DNA of 64,000 nucleotides from Aestuariivita sp049276915 (GTDB lineage Bacteria > Pseudomonadota > Alphaproteobacteria > Rhodobacterales > Rhodobacteraceae): NCBI RefSeq assembly GCF_049276915.1, contig NZ_JBASXK010000011.1, positions 5,340 through 69,339 of the forward strand, read 5' to 3'. Shown here piece by piece: positions 56,734-64,000 of the stretch; position 1 is the first letter of the stretch, and each line of letters opens with the position of its first letter. Both the position numbers and the translations under genes were made by a program. Below the pieces are notes generated by a model. That model saw only the letters and a list, made by a program, of their open reading frames with translations. It was not told the DNA's origin and ran no database searches.

Positions 56734-58089
56734 ATGGCGTTTTTCAAAAAGCTCAAGGACAAGCTCTTTCGTTCTTCTTCCAAGTTGGATGAGGGTCTGG
56801 AAGCGATTGTCGAAGATGGTGGTGTCGAGGAAGCGCTTGTCGAGGCGGCCGCACCCCCTGCGCCTGAACCCAAGCCCGTCCCCGAGCCCGAGCCGGAGCC
56901 CGCACCGGAGCCCAAGCCGGAGCCCGTCCCCGAGCCCGCACCAGAGATTGTGCCGGAGCCTGAGCCGGAGATCGTACCGGAGCCCGAGCCCGCGCCGATC
57001 CCCGAACCGGCACCGATCCCGGTCCCGCAACCCGAACCCATCCCCGCGCCGACACCGGTTGAAATCCCGACGCCTCAGCCCGAGCCGGAACCGGCCCCCG
57101 CGCCGATGGAAGAGCCGGTCTATATCGACCCCACTCCGGCCCCCGCACCTGTCGAGCTTCCGCCGGAAGCCCCGATGGAACTTGCGCCGCAGGTCACACC
57201 AAGCAAGGGTCTGCTGGGCCGCCTGTTCGGGCGCACCGAGGCCAAAACCGTCATCCGCCGCGAGCTGGATGACGATATGCTGGAACAGCTCGAAGAACTG
57301 CTGATCAGCGCGGATATGGGTGTGGACACAGCCCTGCGCGTCACCGCCAACATGGCCGAAGGCCGCATGGGCAAGCGCCTGTCGGTGCATGAGATCAAAT
57401 CCCTGATGGCGCAGGAAATCGCGCGGATCATGGAGCCGGTGGCCAAACCTTTGCCGCTCTATCCCAAGCGGCCCCAAGTGGTGCTGGTGGTGGGGGTGAA
57501 CGGCTCGGGCAAGACCACGACCATCGGCAAGCTGGCCTCGCAGTTCAAGGCGGCCGGCAAATCCGTGGTGATCGCGGCAGGCGACACGTTCCGCGCCGCC
57601 GCTGTCGAACAGCTTCAGGTCTGGGGCGAACGCGCCGGCGTGCCGGTTCTGACCGCACCCGAAGGCTCGGATCCGGCCTCTCTGGCCTTTGACGCCATGA
57701 CACGCGCCGAAGCGGAGGGGGCGGATCTGTTGATGATCGACACCGCGGGCCGCCTGCAGAACCGCCAGGACCTGATGGAGGAACTGGCCAAGATCGTCCG
57801 CGTCATTCGCAAGAAGGATCAGACCGCGCCCCATAACACGTTGCTGGTGCTGGATGCGACCACGGGTCAGAACGCCCTCAGCCAGGTCAAGATCTTTCAG
57901 GAGGTGGCCGATGTCTCGGGCCTTGTGATGACCAAGCTGGACGGCACCGCCAAGGGCGGTGTGCTGGTGGCGCTGGCCGACAAGTTCGGCCTGCCCATCC
58001 ACGCCATCGGTGTGGGCGAACAGATCGATGATCTTGCCCCCTTCGACCCCGAGGATTTCGCCGCGGCCCTCACCGGGCTTGAGCGCTAG
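56734..58089 (+). CDS. ftsY: Signal recognition particle receptor FtsY with Pro-Glu-rich repeat region
   Basis: Receives ribosome-SRP complexes at the membrane. The 451-residue protein has a membrane-contact start (MAFFKKLKDKLFRSSSKL). A very regular Pro/Glu-rich stretch, PEPEPEPAPEPKPEPVPEP and similar, follows over about residues 45-150. The NG domain has VLVVGVNGSGKTTTIGKLA (G1), FRAAAVEQLQVW, LLMIDTAGRLQNR (G3) and TKLDGTAKGG. The acidic A-domain is thus replaced by a PE-repeat linker. It follows the formate dehydrogenase fusion gene on the same strand. Confidence 0.95.
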   Translation: MAFFKKLKDKLFRSSSKLDEGLEAIVEDGGVEEALVEAAAPPAPEPKPVPEPEPEPAPEPKPEPVPEPAPEIVPEPEPEIVPEPEPAPIPEPAPIPVPQPEPIPAPTPVEIPTPQPEPEPAPAPMEEPVYIDPTPAPAPVELPPEAPMELAPQVTPSKGLLGRLFGRTEAKTVIRRELDDDMLEQLEELLISADMGVDTALRVTANMAEGRMGKRLSVHEIKSLMAQEIARIMEPVAKPLPLYPKRPQVVLVVGVNGSGKTTTIGKLASQFKAAGKSVVIAAGDTFRAAAVEQLQVWGERAGVPVLTAPEGSDPASLAFDAMTRAEAEGADLLMIDTAGRLQNRQDLMEELAKIVRVIRKKDQTAPHNTLLVLDATTGQNALSQVKIFQEVADVSGLVMTKLDGTAKGGVLVALADKFGLPIHAIGVGEQIDDLAPFDPEDFAAALTGLER

Positions 58090-58257
58090 GCACATCGAAA
58101 TGGCACTCTGCATGCAAGACAGCCGCGGTCATCGACTGTCGCATCTCTGCGCGGGTTTGCGGGTGATCTGTGTGACAGGCCCGCTCAGCCCCGGACATCG
58201 GCTATAAGCGCCTGGCTCATCTCTCTGGAAGGCACCGAAGCAGGCAAGAGCCTGGCT

Positions 58258-59106
58258 TTGGCACTCGCGCTTTTGGCCGCATTCCTGCATGCGGTCTTCG
58301 GCGCGCTTCAGAAGGGCCGGCATGATCCCTGGTTGTCGCGCGGAGCGATTGATGCCTCATACGGGCTGATGGCGATGCCGCTGGCCCTGTTCGTGGTGCC
58401 CTGGCCCGAACCCTTCATGTGGCCGATCTTTGCAGGGGCTTTCGTGATCCATTCGATTTACAAGCTGCTGCAGGCGCAGGCCTATTCCAGGGGCGACTAT
58501 ACGGTGGTCTATCCCGTGGTGCGCGGCACCGGGCCCCTGGTGACCGTCCTTGGTGCCTATCTGATCTTCGGCGAGACCTTCACGGCCACGCAATGGTTGG
58601 GCATGGCGGTATTGCTGTCGGGGATTTTCGGGCTGGCGGTCTACAACCTGCTTTACCTGGTCAGCGCGCGCGACACGCTGGTACCTGCGCTGATCTTCGC
58701 GGTGGCCACGGGGCTGTTTGTTGCCCTATACACGACCTATGACGCCTATGGCATCCGCGCCACCGCCGATCCGTTCACCTTCCTGGCGTGGTTTTTCATG
58801 TTTGACGGAATCCTCATGCCCATCATCGCGACGCTGCGCTATCGTTCGATGGTCAATCCACCGACCCTGGCACCGCTGGCGCTGCGCGGTATCGTGGGGG
58901 GGATCATCGCGTTTTTCAGCTTTGGCGCGATCATGATGGCCACGCGGCTAGACAAGGTCGGAGAGGCGGCGATCCTGCGCGAGACATCCACGGTGTTTGC
59001 CGCGCTGATCGGCTGGCTGTTTCTGCGCGAGACCGTGGGGCCGCGCCGGGTGGCGCTTATGGGCTTGATCGCGCTGGGTGCAGTGATAGTTGAGATGGGC
59101 GGATAA
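58258..59106 (+). CDS. EamA/DMT family transporter 3 (probable TTG start)
   Basis: A transporter of about 282 residues with ten hydrophobic segments in two EamA repeats (RGDYTVVYPVVRGTGPLVTVLGAYLIFGE and TRLDKVGEAAILRETSTVFAALIGWLFLRETV). The frame has no ATG before the first membrane segment; the best start is TTG at 58258 (M-A-L-A-L-L-A-A-F-L-H-A), but other non-ATG starts up to about 60 nt upstream are possible. It is followed after 14 nt by yciB. Confidence 0.78.
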   Translation: MALALLAAFLHAVFGALQKGRHDPWLSRGAIDASYGLMAMPLALFVVPWPEPFMWPIFAGAFVIHSIYKLLQAQAYSRGDYTVVYPVVRGTGPLVTVLGAYLIFGETFTATQWLGMAVLLSGIFGLAVYNLLYLVSARDTLVPALIFAVATGLFVALYTTYDAYGIRATADPFTFLAWFFMFDGILMPIIATLRYRSMVNPPTLAPLALRGIVGGIIAFFSFGAIMMATRLDKVGEAAILRETSTVFAALIGWLFLRETVGPRRVALMGLIALGAVIVEMGG

Positions 59107-59120
59107 GCGGAGCCGATGTG

Positions 59121-59738
59121 ATGTCAGAACCCAAAGAGATTAACCCGATCCTGCGCCAGGTGCTGGAACTTGGCCCGCCGCTGGCGTTTTTCGTCATCTA
59201 TCTGTGGCTGCGCGATCGGACCTTCACCTTTGGCGGGACCGAATATTCCGGCTTCATCGTGGCCACGGTGGTTTTTGTGCCGATCATGCTGTCGGCCATG
59301 GGCATCCTGTGGCGGCTGACGGGTCAACTCAGCCGCCTGCAGATTTTCACCGCCTTCATGGTGATCATTTTCGGTGGCCTGACCGCCTGGTTCAATGACG
59401 AGCGGTTCTTCAAGATGAAGACCACCATCGTCTATGGCATTTTCTCGGCCTTGCTGGGCATCGGGCTTTTGCAGAAACGCTCTTATCTTGAGTGGATCAT
59501 GTCCGGCATGTTGCCGATGCAGCACGAGGGCTGGATGATCTTCACCCGCCGGCTGTGTCTGGCCTTTGCGGTGCTGGCGGTGGCCAATGAATTTGTCTGG
59601 CGCACCATGTCCACCGATCTCTGGGTCAAGATCGAGACCTTCGGCTTTCCGCTGGCGCTGTTCTTCTTCATGTGGTGGCAGATCATGGCCCTGCAACGCT
59701 ATATGACCGAACCCGAGGCGGATGGCTCGCGCAAGTAG
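59121..59738 (+). CDS. yciB: Inner membrane-spanning protein YciB (septation protein A family)
   Basis: A 205-residue integral membrane protein with six hydrophobic segments and the IspA/YciB family signatures ILRQVLELGPPLAFFVIYLWLRD, WFNDERFFKMKTTIVYGIFSALLGIGLL and NEFVWRTMSTDLWVKIETFGFPLALFFFM. The family affects envelope integrity and septation. The ATG at 59121 is used rather than the preceding GTG; AAGCGGAG lies upstream. Confidence 0.88.
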   Translation: MSEPKEINPILRQVLELGPPLAFFVIYLWLRDRTFTFGGTEYSGFIVATVVFVPIMLSAMGILWRLTGQLSRLQIFTAFMVIIFGGLTAWFNDERFFKMKTTIVYGIFSALLGIGLLQKRSYLEWIMSGMLPMQHEGWMIFTRRLCLAFAVLAVANEFVWRTMSTDLWVKIETFGFPLALFFFMWWQIMALQRYMTEPEADGSRK

Positions 59739-59756
59739 GCGCGCCATCCGGGCCGG

Positions 59757-60221
59757 TCAGATGGTGGCCTGCCAAAGCTCGATAAAGACGCAGTCGTCCC
59801 GATCCGCCTCGCCCAGAGCCGTTCCGAAGAACACGCCGTCAGCCAGCCAGTCAAACGCGCCGGGCGGGGTTTCGAACACCGCGCGGGTTCGCCCCAGATA
59901 GCTGCCGTCAGGCTGCGGGTACATCCGGCCTGCATTGGTGATCATGACGATCGTTCCATCATCAAAGCGGATGCAATAGCGCGCCTCGATATCATAGGAC
60001 TGATCCGGCAGCAGGCGCGCGAAATCGGCCCCACCGGGCAGGATCACCCCTTTGACATCCTTGCCCAGAACCGCGCCGCCGGTGATCGCAAACACCGAGC
60101 GCTGTGACCCGTGGCTGGTGTCAAACTCGATCGCGGGGCCGATATCCGCGCGGATCGACAGGCAATGGACAAGCTCGGGTGCGTGCATCGGCTGTGTGGC
60201 ACCAAGGTGAACACATGACAT
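59757..60221 (-). CDS. DUF3237 family protein
   Basis: A 154-residue beta-rich protein. DUF3237 features are ADIGPAIEFDTSHGSQRSVFAITGGAVLGKDVKGVILPGGADF, DIEARYCIRFDDGTIVMITNAGRM and the F-I-E-L-W-Q end. AAGGAAGATCC precedes the ATG at 60221; longer frames add a basic leader. It is divergent from the SAM-II/metZ region. Function unknown. Confidence 0.8.
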   Translation of the reverse strand: MSCVHLGATQPMHAPELVHCLSIRADIGPAIEFDTSHGSQRSVFAITGGAVLGKDVKGVILPGGADFARLLPDQSYDIEARYCIRFDDGTIVMITNAGRMYPQPDGSYLGRTRAVFETPPGAFDWLADGVFFGTALGEADRDDCVFIELWQATI

Positions 60222-60307
60222 GGATCTTCCTTCTCTGCTGCGCCGCGCCCGCACGGTGCCGGCTCAATTGCTCTCTTGACCGGGCTCGGGCGCAGGCGTA
60301 TCTCACA

Positions 60308-60366
60308 TCCCACGTGGCGATTTGTGTCCAGCTTGCGGGCCACGTTAAACATCCCGCTAAATCGGC
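60308..60366 (+). ncRNA. SAM-II riboswitch
   Basis: The sequence matches the SAM-II aptamer: ACGTGGC (60312-60318) pairs with GCCACGT (60339-60345) as P1. The conserved GATTTG loop (60319-60324) and AGCTTGC follow. GCGG (60335-60338) pairs with CCGC (60354-60357) to make the H-type pseudoknot. The conserved TTAAAC and GCTAAA (60356-60361) segments are in place. SAM-II elements lie in front of methionine-synthesis genes in alphaproteobacteria, and here metZ follows. Binding of SAM should reduce metZ expression. Confidence 0.93.
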
Positions 60367-60373
60367 CTTGAGG

Positions 60374-60425
60374 AAAGCCCCCTTTCGCATGGCCCACACG
60401 TTCTGGGTTTTGCCGGGGGTTTTTT
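60374..60425 (+). terminator. Intrinsic terminator in the metZ leader
   Basis: AAAGCCCCC (60374-60382) pairs with GGGGGTTTT (60415-60423), with one G-T wobble, followed by a T-run to 60425. The 32-nt loop contains a smaller CCCA/TGGG stem. It lies 8 nt after the SAM-II aptamer, which suggests transcriptional control, although many SAM-II elements act on translation. A further 6-bp hairpin (ATGCGC/GCGCAT, 60427-60441) sits just before the metZ ribosome site. Confidence 0.75.
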
Positions 60426-60455
60426 AATGCGCAGGGCGCATCAGGGAGACGAGAC

Positions 60456-61637
60456 ATGGCTCAAGACTGGAAACCGCGTACCAAGGCCGTGCATGGCGGC
60501 ACCCGCCGCAGCCAGTATGGCGAGGTGAGCGAGGCGATCTTTCTCACGCAGGGCTTTGTCTATGACAGCGCCGAAGCCGCCGAGGCCCGCTTTATCGAGG
60601 CCGGGCCGGATGAATTCATCTATGCCCGCTATGGCAATCCCACGGTGGCGATGTTCGAGGACCGCATTGCCGGGCTGGAGGGGGCCGAGGATGCCTTTGC
60701 CACCGCAAGCGGCATGGCGGCGGTTTCGGGCGCGCTGATGTCGATGCTGCGCGCAGGCGATCACGTGGTGGCCGCGCGGGCGCTGTTTGGCTCGTGTCTT
60801 TATGTGCTGGAAGAGATCCTGACGCGTTATGGCGTCGAGGTGAGTTTCGTGGATGGCACCGATCTGGATGCCTGGAAGGTTGCGATCCGCAGCGACACCT
60901 CGGTGGTGTTTTTCGAATCGATCTCGAACCCCACGCTGGAAGTGATCGATATCAGTGCGGTCTGCGCGATGGCCCATGCGGTCGGCGCAAAGGTTCTGGT
61001 GGACAACGTCTTTGCCACGCCGGTGTTTTCGCGCGCGATCGAACTGGGCGCGGATGTGGTGATCTATTCAGCCACCAAACATATCGACGGGCAGGGGCGC
61101 GCGTTGGGCGGCGTGATCCTGGGCAGCCGCGCATATATCCGCAAGACGGTCGAGCCCTATATGAAACACACGGGCGGGGCGATGTCGCCCTTCACCGCCT
61201 GGGTGATGCTGAAGGGGCTGGAGACGCTGAGCCTGCGGGTCAATGCGCAGGCCGACAGCGCGCTTGCCCTGGCCGAGGCGCTGAACGGGCACAAGGCCCT
61301 GGCCCGTATGATCTATCCCGGTCATCCCTCGCATGAACAACATGCGCTGACGATGCGGCAGATGGCCAAGGGTGGCACGGTGTTGTCAGTCGATCTCAAG
61401 GGCGGACGGGACGCGGCCTTTGCGTTTCTCAATGCGCTCGACGTGGCAACGATCTCGAACAATCTGGGCGATGCCAAGACCATCGTGACCCATCCGGCCA
61501 CCACGACCCACCAGCGCCTGCCGCAGGATCAGAAGGATGCGCTGGGCCTCACCTCGGGTCTGGTGCGGATTTCGGTCGGGCTCGAGGATTGCGACGATCT
61601 GATCGCCGATTTCACCCGGGCGCTGGCAGCCCTGTGA
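60456..61637 (+). CDS. metZ: O-succinylhomoserine sulfhydrylase
   Basis: Makes homocysteine from O-succinylhomoserine and sulfide in methionine synthesis. The 393-residue Cys/Met-metabolism PLP enzyme has YARYGNPTVAMFEDRIAGLEGAEDAFATASGMAAV, FFESISNPTLEVIDI, the PLP lysine K208 in IYSATKHIDGQGRALGG and THPATTTHQRLP. These follow the MetZ rather than the MetB/MetC pattern. AGGGAGACGAGAC precedes the ATG. Upstream control is by the SAM-II riboswitch and terminator. Confidence 0.95.
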   Translation: MAQDWKPRTKAVHGGTRRSQYGEVSEAIFLTQGFVYDSAEAAEARFIEAGPDEFIYARYGNPTVAMFEDRIAGLEGAEDAFATASGMAAVSGALMSMLRAGDHVVAARALFGSCLYVLEEILTRYGVEVSFVDGTDLDAWKVAIRSDTSVVFFESISNPTLEVIDISAVCAMAHAVGAKVLVDNVFATPVFSRAIELGADVVIYSATKHIDGQGRALGGVILGSRAYIRKTVEPYMKHTGGAMSPFTAWVMLKGLETLSLRVNAQADSALALAEALNGHKALARMIYPGHPSHEQHALTMRQMAKGGTVLSVDLKGGRDAAFAFLNALDVATISNNLGDAKTIVTHPATTTHQRLPQDQKDALGLTSGLVRISVGLEDCDDLIADFTRALAAL

Positions 61638-61662
61638 TCTGAGCGCGGAGCGATTGTGCGGC

Positions 61663-62273
61663 TCAATACATGCGGCCGTTGCGCAAACGGTCCATGCAGT
61701 CAGAGAACGACGCTCGGGGGTAGCTCGCCTGCTTCCAGATCGGGGTTCTCATCCAGTAGCGCGACACACCCCGACACCATTCATGGTCGACGGATTTGAC
61801 CGGGCAGAGCACGCCGCCCGCGTCGCGAATGCGCATCAGGCCGATCTCCTGATCTGCGGCTGTGATGATCGTGGCATCCGTGACAGCGGCGACACCATAT
61901 CCCTGACCCATCAGGCTCGGTGCCGAATGCGCGACACACACATCTGTCTCCATCCCGATCAGTACCGCCGTTTTGCGTCCGGTGGCCTTGATCGTCTCCA
62001 GAATATCCGGCTGATCGCCGCATCCTGCAGGGCCGCATTGATCGTGTCGTTCAATGGACCGGAGTTGGGAATATCCTCGGACATCGTGACGATGGGACTC
62101 CCGATGCCATGGGCCGCGCGGATCAGCCAGGCGGCCTTGCCGATCACGGCCTGACATTACTCGCGGTCGTATTTGCGAAAGAAACTGTCCTGCATCTCGA
62201 TCACGATAGCGGGCCCTTTGTCGTTCACAAGAACTGGCCCGAAGGGAAGGGGCTGCAAGCGGGCTTTGAGCAT
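61663..62273 (-). pseudogene. Isochorismatase-family hydrolase, broken by a stop codon and a frameshift
   Basis: Three pieces of one isochorismatase-like protein are visible. The start at 62273 gives MLKARLQPLPFGPVLV and AIVIEMQDSFFRKYDRE with the catalytic Asp, then a TAA stop at 62157-62159. The same frame resumes with CQAVIGKAAWLIRAAHG and NDTINAALQDAA. Near 62011-62030 the reading frame must shift to continue as GDQPDILETIKATGRKTAVL and METDVCVAHSAPSL with the catalytic Cys, to the C-terminus ending at 61663. One nonsense and one frameshift change make it a recent pseudogene. Confidence 0.82.
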
Positions 62274-62284
62274 CCTGCAGCTGA

Positions 62285-63475
62285 TCAGAACATGGTGTCT
62301 TGCTGGCGCAATGGCTCGGACAGGTAGAAAAGCTCGATCTGGCTGGCAAGCCCGCGCACCTCGTGCTCGCCGCAGGCCACGAAAGACTCCGGGCTTGCTT
62401 CGGCTATGGCTCTGGTTGCAAGGACCCGGTGCCCGACGGATTTGGTCAATCCTTCGATGCGGCTGGCCAGATTCACCGCGCCGCCCAGCACGGTAAAGTC
62501 CAGCCGCCCGGGGCTGCCGATATTACCATAGCTCACCTGCCCGGAATTGAGGCCAATGCCAATCTCAAGCTTTGCCTTGTTCGCCTGCGCCCGCTCCATG
62601 TTCAGCGCAGCCAGATCCGACAGGGCTTTTTGCGCGGCCCGGACAGCCTGGCGACATTGATCCGCGCGCGCGTCCGGCGTCGGTATGGCGAAGATGGACA
62701 GGATGCCATCGCCCATGAACTTGAGCACATCACCGTTCATTTCTTCCACGGCCTGAACAACGACGTCGAAATATCCGTTCAACGCGTCAAACAGATCTTC
62801 CTCATCTGCGGTGTCCGAGAGTTCGGTGAACCCACGCAGATCACAGAACATCACCACCGCTTCCAATGTGGTGCGCTCGCCGCGCCTGATGGTGCCGTCC
62901 CAGACAGCCTTTGACGGTCCGTCCCCCAGATATGTGCGCAGAAGACTTCTGGAGGATTTGCGCATGGTGATGGGTTCCATCGCCGAGGATAAAGACGGCA
63001 AAGCCGCCTCGATCATCGAAAGATGCTCGGATGAAAACCCGCTTTCAGCCTGGGTCACGAAGGTACAGCCATGCACAGAGCCATCGCCATAATGAAGCAG
63101 CGTGGCATAGTAATCCGTGCCACCAAGCTTTGCGTATTCGATGTAAGAGCCATGCTCGGTTTCCGGATCAAGCTGACGCAGGCTTTTGTGCAGGGGACGT
63201 CTGTTCTTCAGAATATACTCGAATGAGCTTCCGACATAATCGTCGGTCAGCAGACGCTCGTGAGTCACATCATAGCTTTCGGCTTTTTCAGGCGTCCAGA
63301 TCACGCCCCAGGCAATCAGCAACGGATTTGCAAAGCGTTGGCCGATGTTCACCCGCCAAAGCGGAACACCCGCATCAATCAACGCAATGCAGAAATGGGA
63401 AACCACCTTCACAGGATCACCCGAGCGGCGACCCTCGGTGTTCATCCAATCGACAAGTTTGGCAATGTGATCCAT
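62285..63475 (-). CDS. Adenylate/guanylate cyclase (class III) with N-terminal sensor region
   Basis: A 396-residue soluble protein. Residues 1-175 form a regulatory region seen before many alphaproteobacterial class III cyclases (ALIDAGVPLWRVNIGQRFANPLLIAWG). Residues 205-380 are the catalytic domain: VVMFCDLRGFTELSD with metal Asp212, FMGDGILSIF with Asp256, and FTVLGGAVNLASRIEGL. The residues make it a probable adenylate cyclase, but guanylate specificity cannot be excluded. It may produce cAMP in response to a cytoplasmic signal. The pseudogene follows 12 nt downstream of its stop. Confidence 0.88.
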   Translation of the reverse strand: MDHIAKLVDWMNTEGRRSGDPVKVVSHFCIALIDAGVPLWRVNIGQRFANPLLIAWGVIWTPEKAESYDVTHERLLTDDYVGSSFEYILKNRRPLHKSLRQLDPETEHGSYIEYAKLGGTDYYATLLHYGDGSVHGCTFVTQAESGFSSEHLSMIEAALPSLSSAMEPITMRKSSRSLLRTYLGDGPSKAVWDGTIRRGERTTLEAVVMFCDLRGFTELSDTADEEDLFDALNGYFDVVVQAVEEMNGDVLKFMGDGILSIFAIPTPDARADQCRQAVRAAQKALSDLAALNMERAQANKAKLEIGIGLNSGQVSYGNIGSPGRLDFTVLGGAVNLASRIEGLTKSVGHRVLATRAIAEASPESFVACGEHEVRGLASQIELFYLSEPLRQQDTMF

Positions 63476-63605
63476 GGGATCAGGTTACGCGGGCCACAGA
63501 GGAAGGGAAATGGTCAAAACCCGCGATGTTGCCGAAGGGGATGGCGGTGGCCAGACAGCCTTGCGCCTGTCTTGCGCCGCTTGCCCCGGATCACGGCGCT
63601 GATCT

Positions 63606-64000
63606 TCAAGGCGCGCGTCCGTAAAACCCGATCCGCTCTTCATCGGAAAACTGCACGCCGGGGCGTTCATAGTAAGACAGCACCGCGATGATGCGGGCGC
63701 GCGATCCCTTGACCGGAGTGACGCGGTGGGCCGTGTTGCGGCCCTTGAACACGTTCACGGTTCCCGGTGTGACCGTCATCATGCGTACCGCGTCGTCCTG
63801 ACCGTTGAGCAGCCGGGCCACGCCCTCGTAATTGGGATCATCCGCGCTGCGCAGGTCCGAGCGGTAGGCAAATGCGCCGCCCTCATCTGGGGGCTGCAGC
63901 AGCAGGGTGGTGGTGAATTCAGAGCGATCGAAATGCCAGTTCAGCTCCTGACCTTCGTGATAGGACATCACGTTCAGCCGGGCCATGGTATCCTCCATCT
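63606..64000 (-). CDS. 2-oxoglutarate/Fe(II)-dependent oxygenase, 5' part outside window
   Basis: The last 131 residues of a 2OG-Fe(II) dioxygenase are visible; the frame is open to the end of the window, so the start lies beyond. The iron ligands are the H-F-D pair in LNWHFDRSEFTTTLLLQPP and the distal His in NVFKGRNTAHRVTPV, and the 2-oxoglutarate Arg follows in SRARIIAVLSYYERPG. The family also includes prolyl-type hydroxylases; the substrate is not evident. Confidence 0.85.
   Translation of the reverse strand, partial: MEDTMARLNVMSYHEGQELNWHFDRSEFTTTLLLQPPDEGGAFAYRSDLRSADDPNYEGVARLLNGQDDAVRMMTVTPGTVNVFKGRNTAHRVTPVKGSRARIIAVLSYYERPGVQFSDEERIGFYGRAP

Overview
The window looks like a chromosomal segment of a marine alphaproteobacterium of the Roseobacter group (Rhodobacterales). 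The grounds are a GC-rich base composition, dense gene packing with ATGA/TAATG overlaps, a class I polyhydroxybutyrate (PHB) locus with Paracoccus-type PhaR operators, a SAM-II riboswitch, an alphaproteobacterial LexA box (GTTC-N7-GTTC), an FdVI-type ferredoxin, DUF2842/DUF6524/DUF6151 proteins and the formate-dehydrogenase type NuoE-NuoF fusion. No phage, insertion sequence, CRISPR array, rRNA or tRNA gene was recognised, so this is core plus light accessory chromosome.

Layout. 1-4500 (minus strand): a bufferin-type copper peptide pair (bufA precursor and the DUF692 enzyme bufB, cut by the window edge), thrS, and an ArsR-SRPBCC regulator coupled to a MAPEG membrane protein. 4600-7600 (plus): a creatininase-family amidohydrolase coupled to two small genes, then an alpha/beta-hydrolase homologue that has lost its nucleophile and its histidine. 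7600-12860: the PHB locus, with phaZ (plus a DUF6151 gene) divergent from phaC-phaP-phaR and PhaR-type operators in the control regions. 12850-23340 (minus): an amine/amino-acid utilisation region. It holds a polar-amino-acid ABC transporter, two glutamine-synthetase-like ligases, a glutamine amidotransferase, a PuuB-like oxidase, a DegT-type aminotransferase and a transaminase resembling (R)-selective amine transaminases. 23470-27500: a PhnD-like protein coupled to tandem TerB-like genes, then pyrG and secG. 27600-29250: a cobalt-type nitrile hydratase operon with a histidine-rich N-terminus. 29280-31600: small membrane genes and purA. 31890-35700: a very acidic 708-residue protein with conserved-looking ends, divergent from thiN, and an EamA transporter. 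35800-41760: sdaA, a GST, rpiA, a second EamA transporter and glutathione reductase. 41830-45990: hflK-hflC-DUF2065 and a DegP protease, a membrane/periplasmic quality-control block. 46000-51530: a lipoprotein, an SOS-box-preceded remnant of dnaE2, ferredoxin, a VCBS-type protein, an Old Yellow Enzyme and purD. 51600-59740: xseA, an AlkB-like monooxygenase, a formate dehydrogenase gamma-beta fusion without its alpha subunit, ftsY, an EamA transporter and yciB. 59750-64000: DUF3237, a SAM-II-controlled metZ, a broken isochorismatase gene, a class III nucleotide cyclase and a partial 2OG-Fe(II) oxygenase.

The most notable signals are: the bufferin pair with a hairpin between precursor and enzyme; the dnaE2 C-terminal OB-fold left directly behind an intact LexA box and apparently expressed leaderless; the amine-utilisation region with two strong palindromic operator candidates; four copies of a dispersed hairpin-plus-tail intergenic repeat; the SAM-II riboswitch with its terminator; and several proteins that look real but break the rules of their family. 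All functional statements come from reading motifs and context; no database search was possible.
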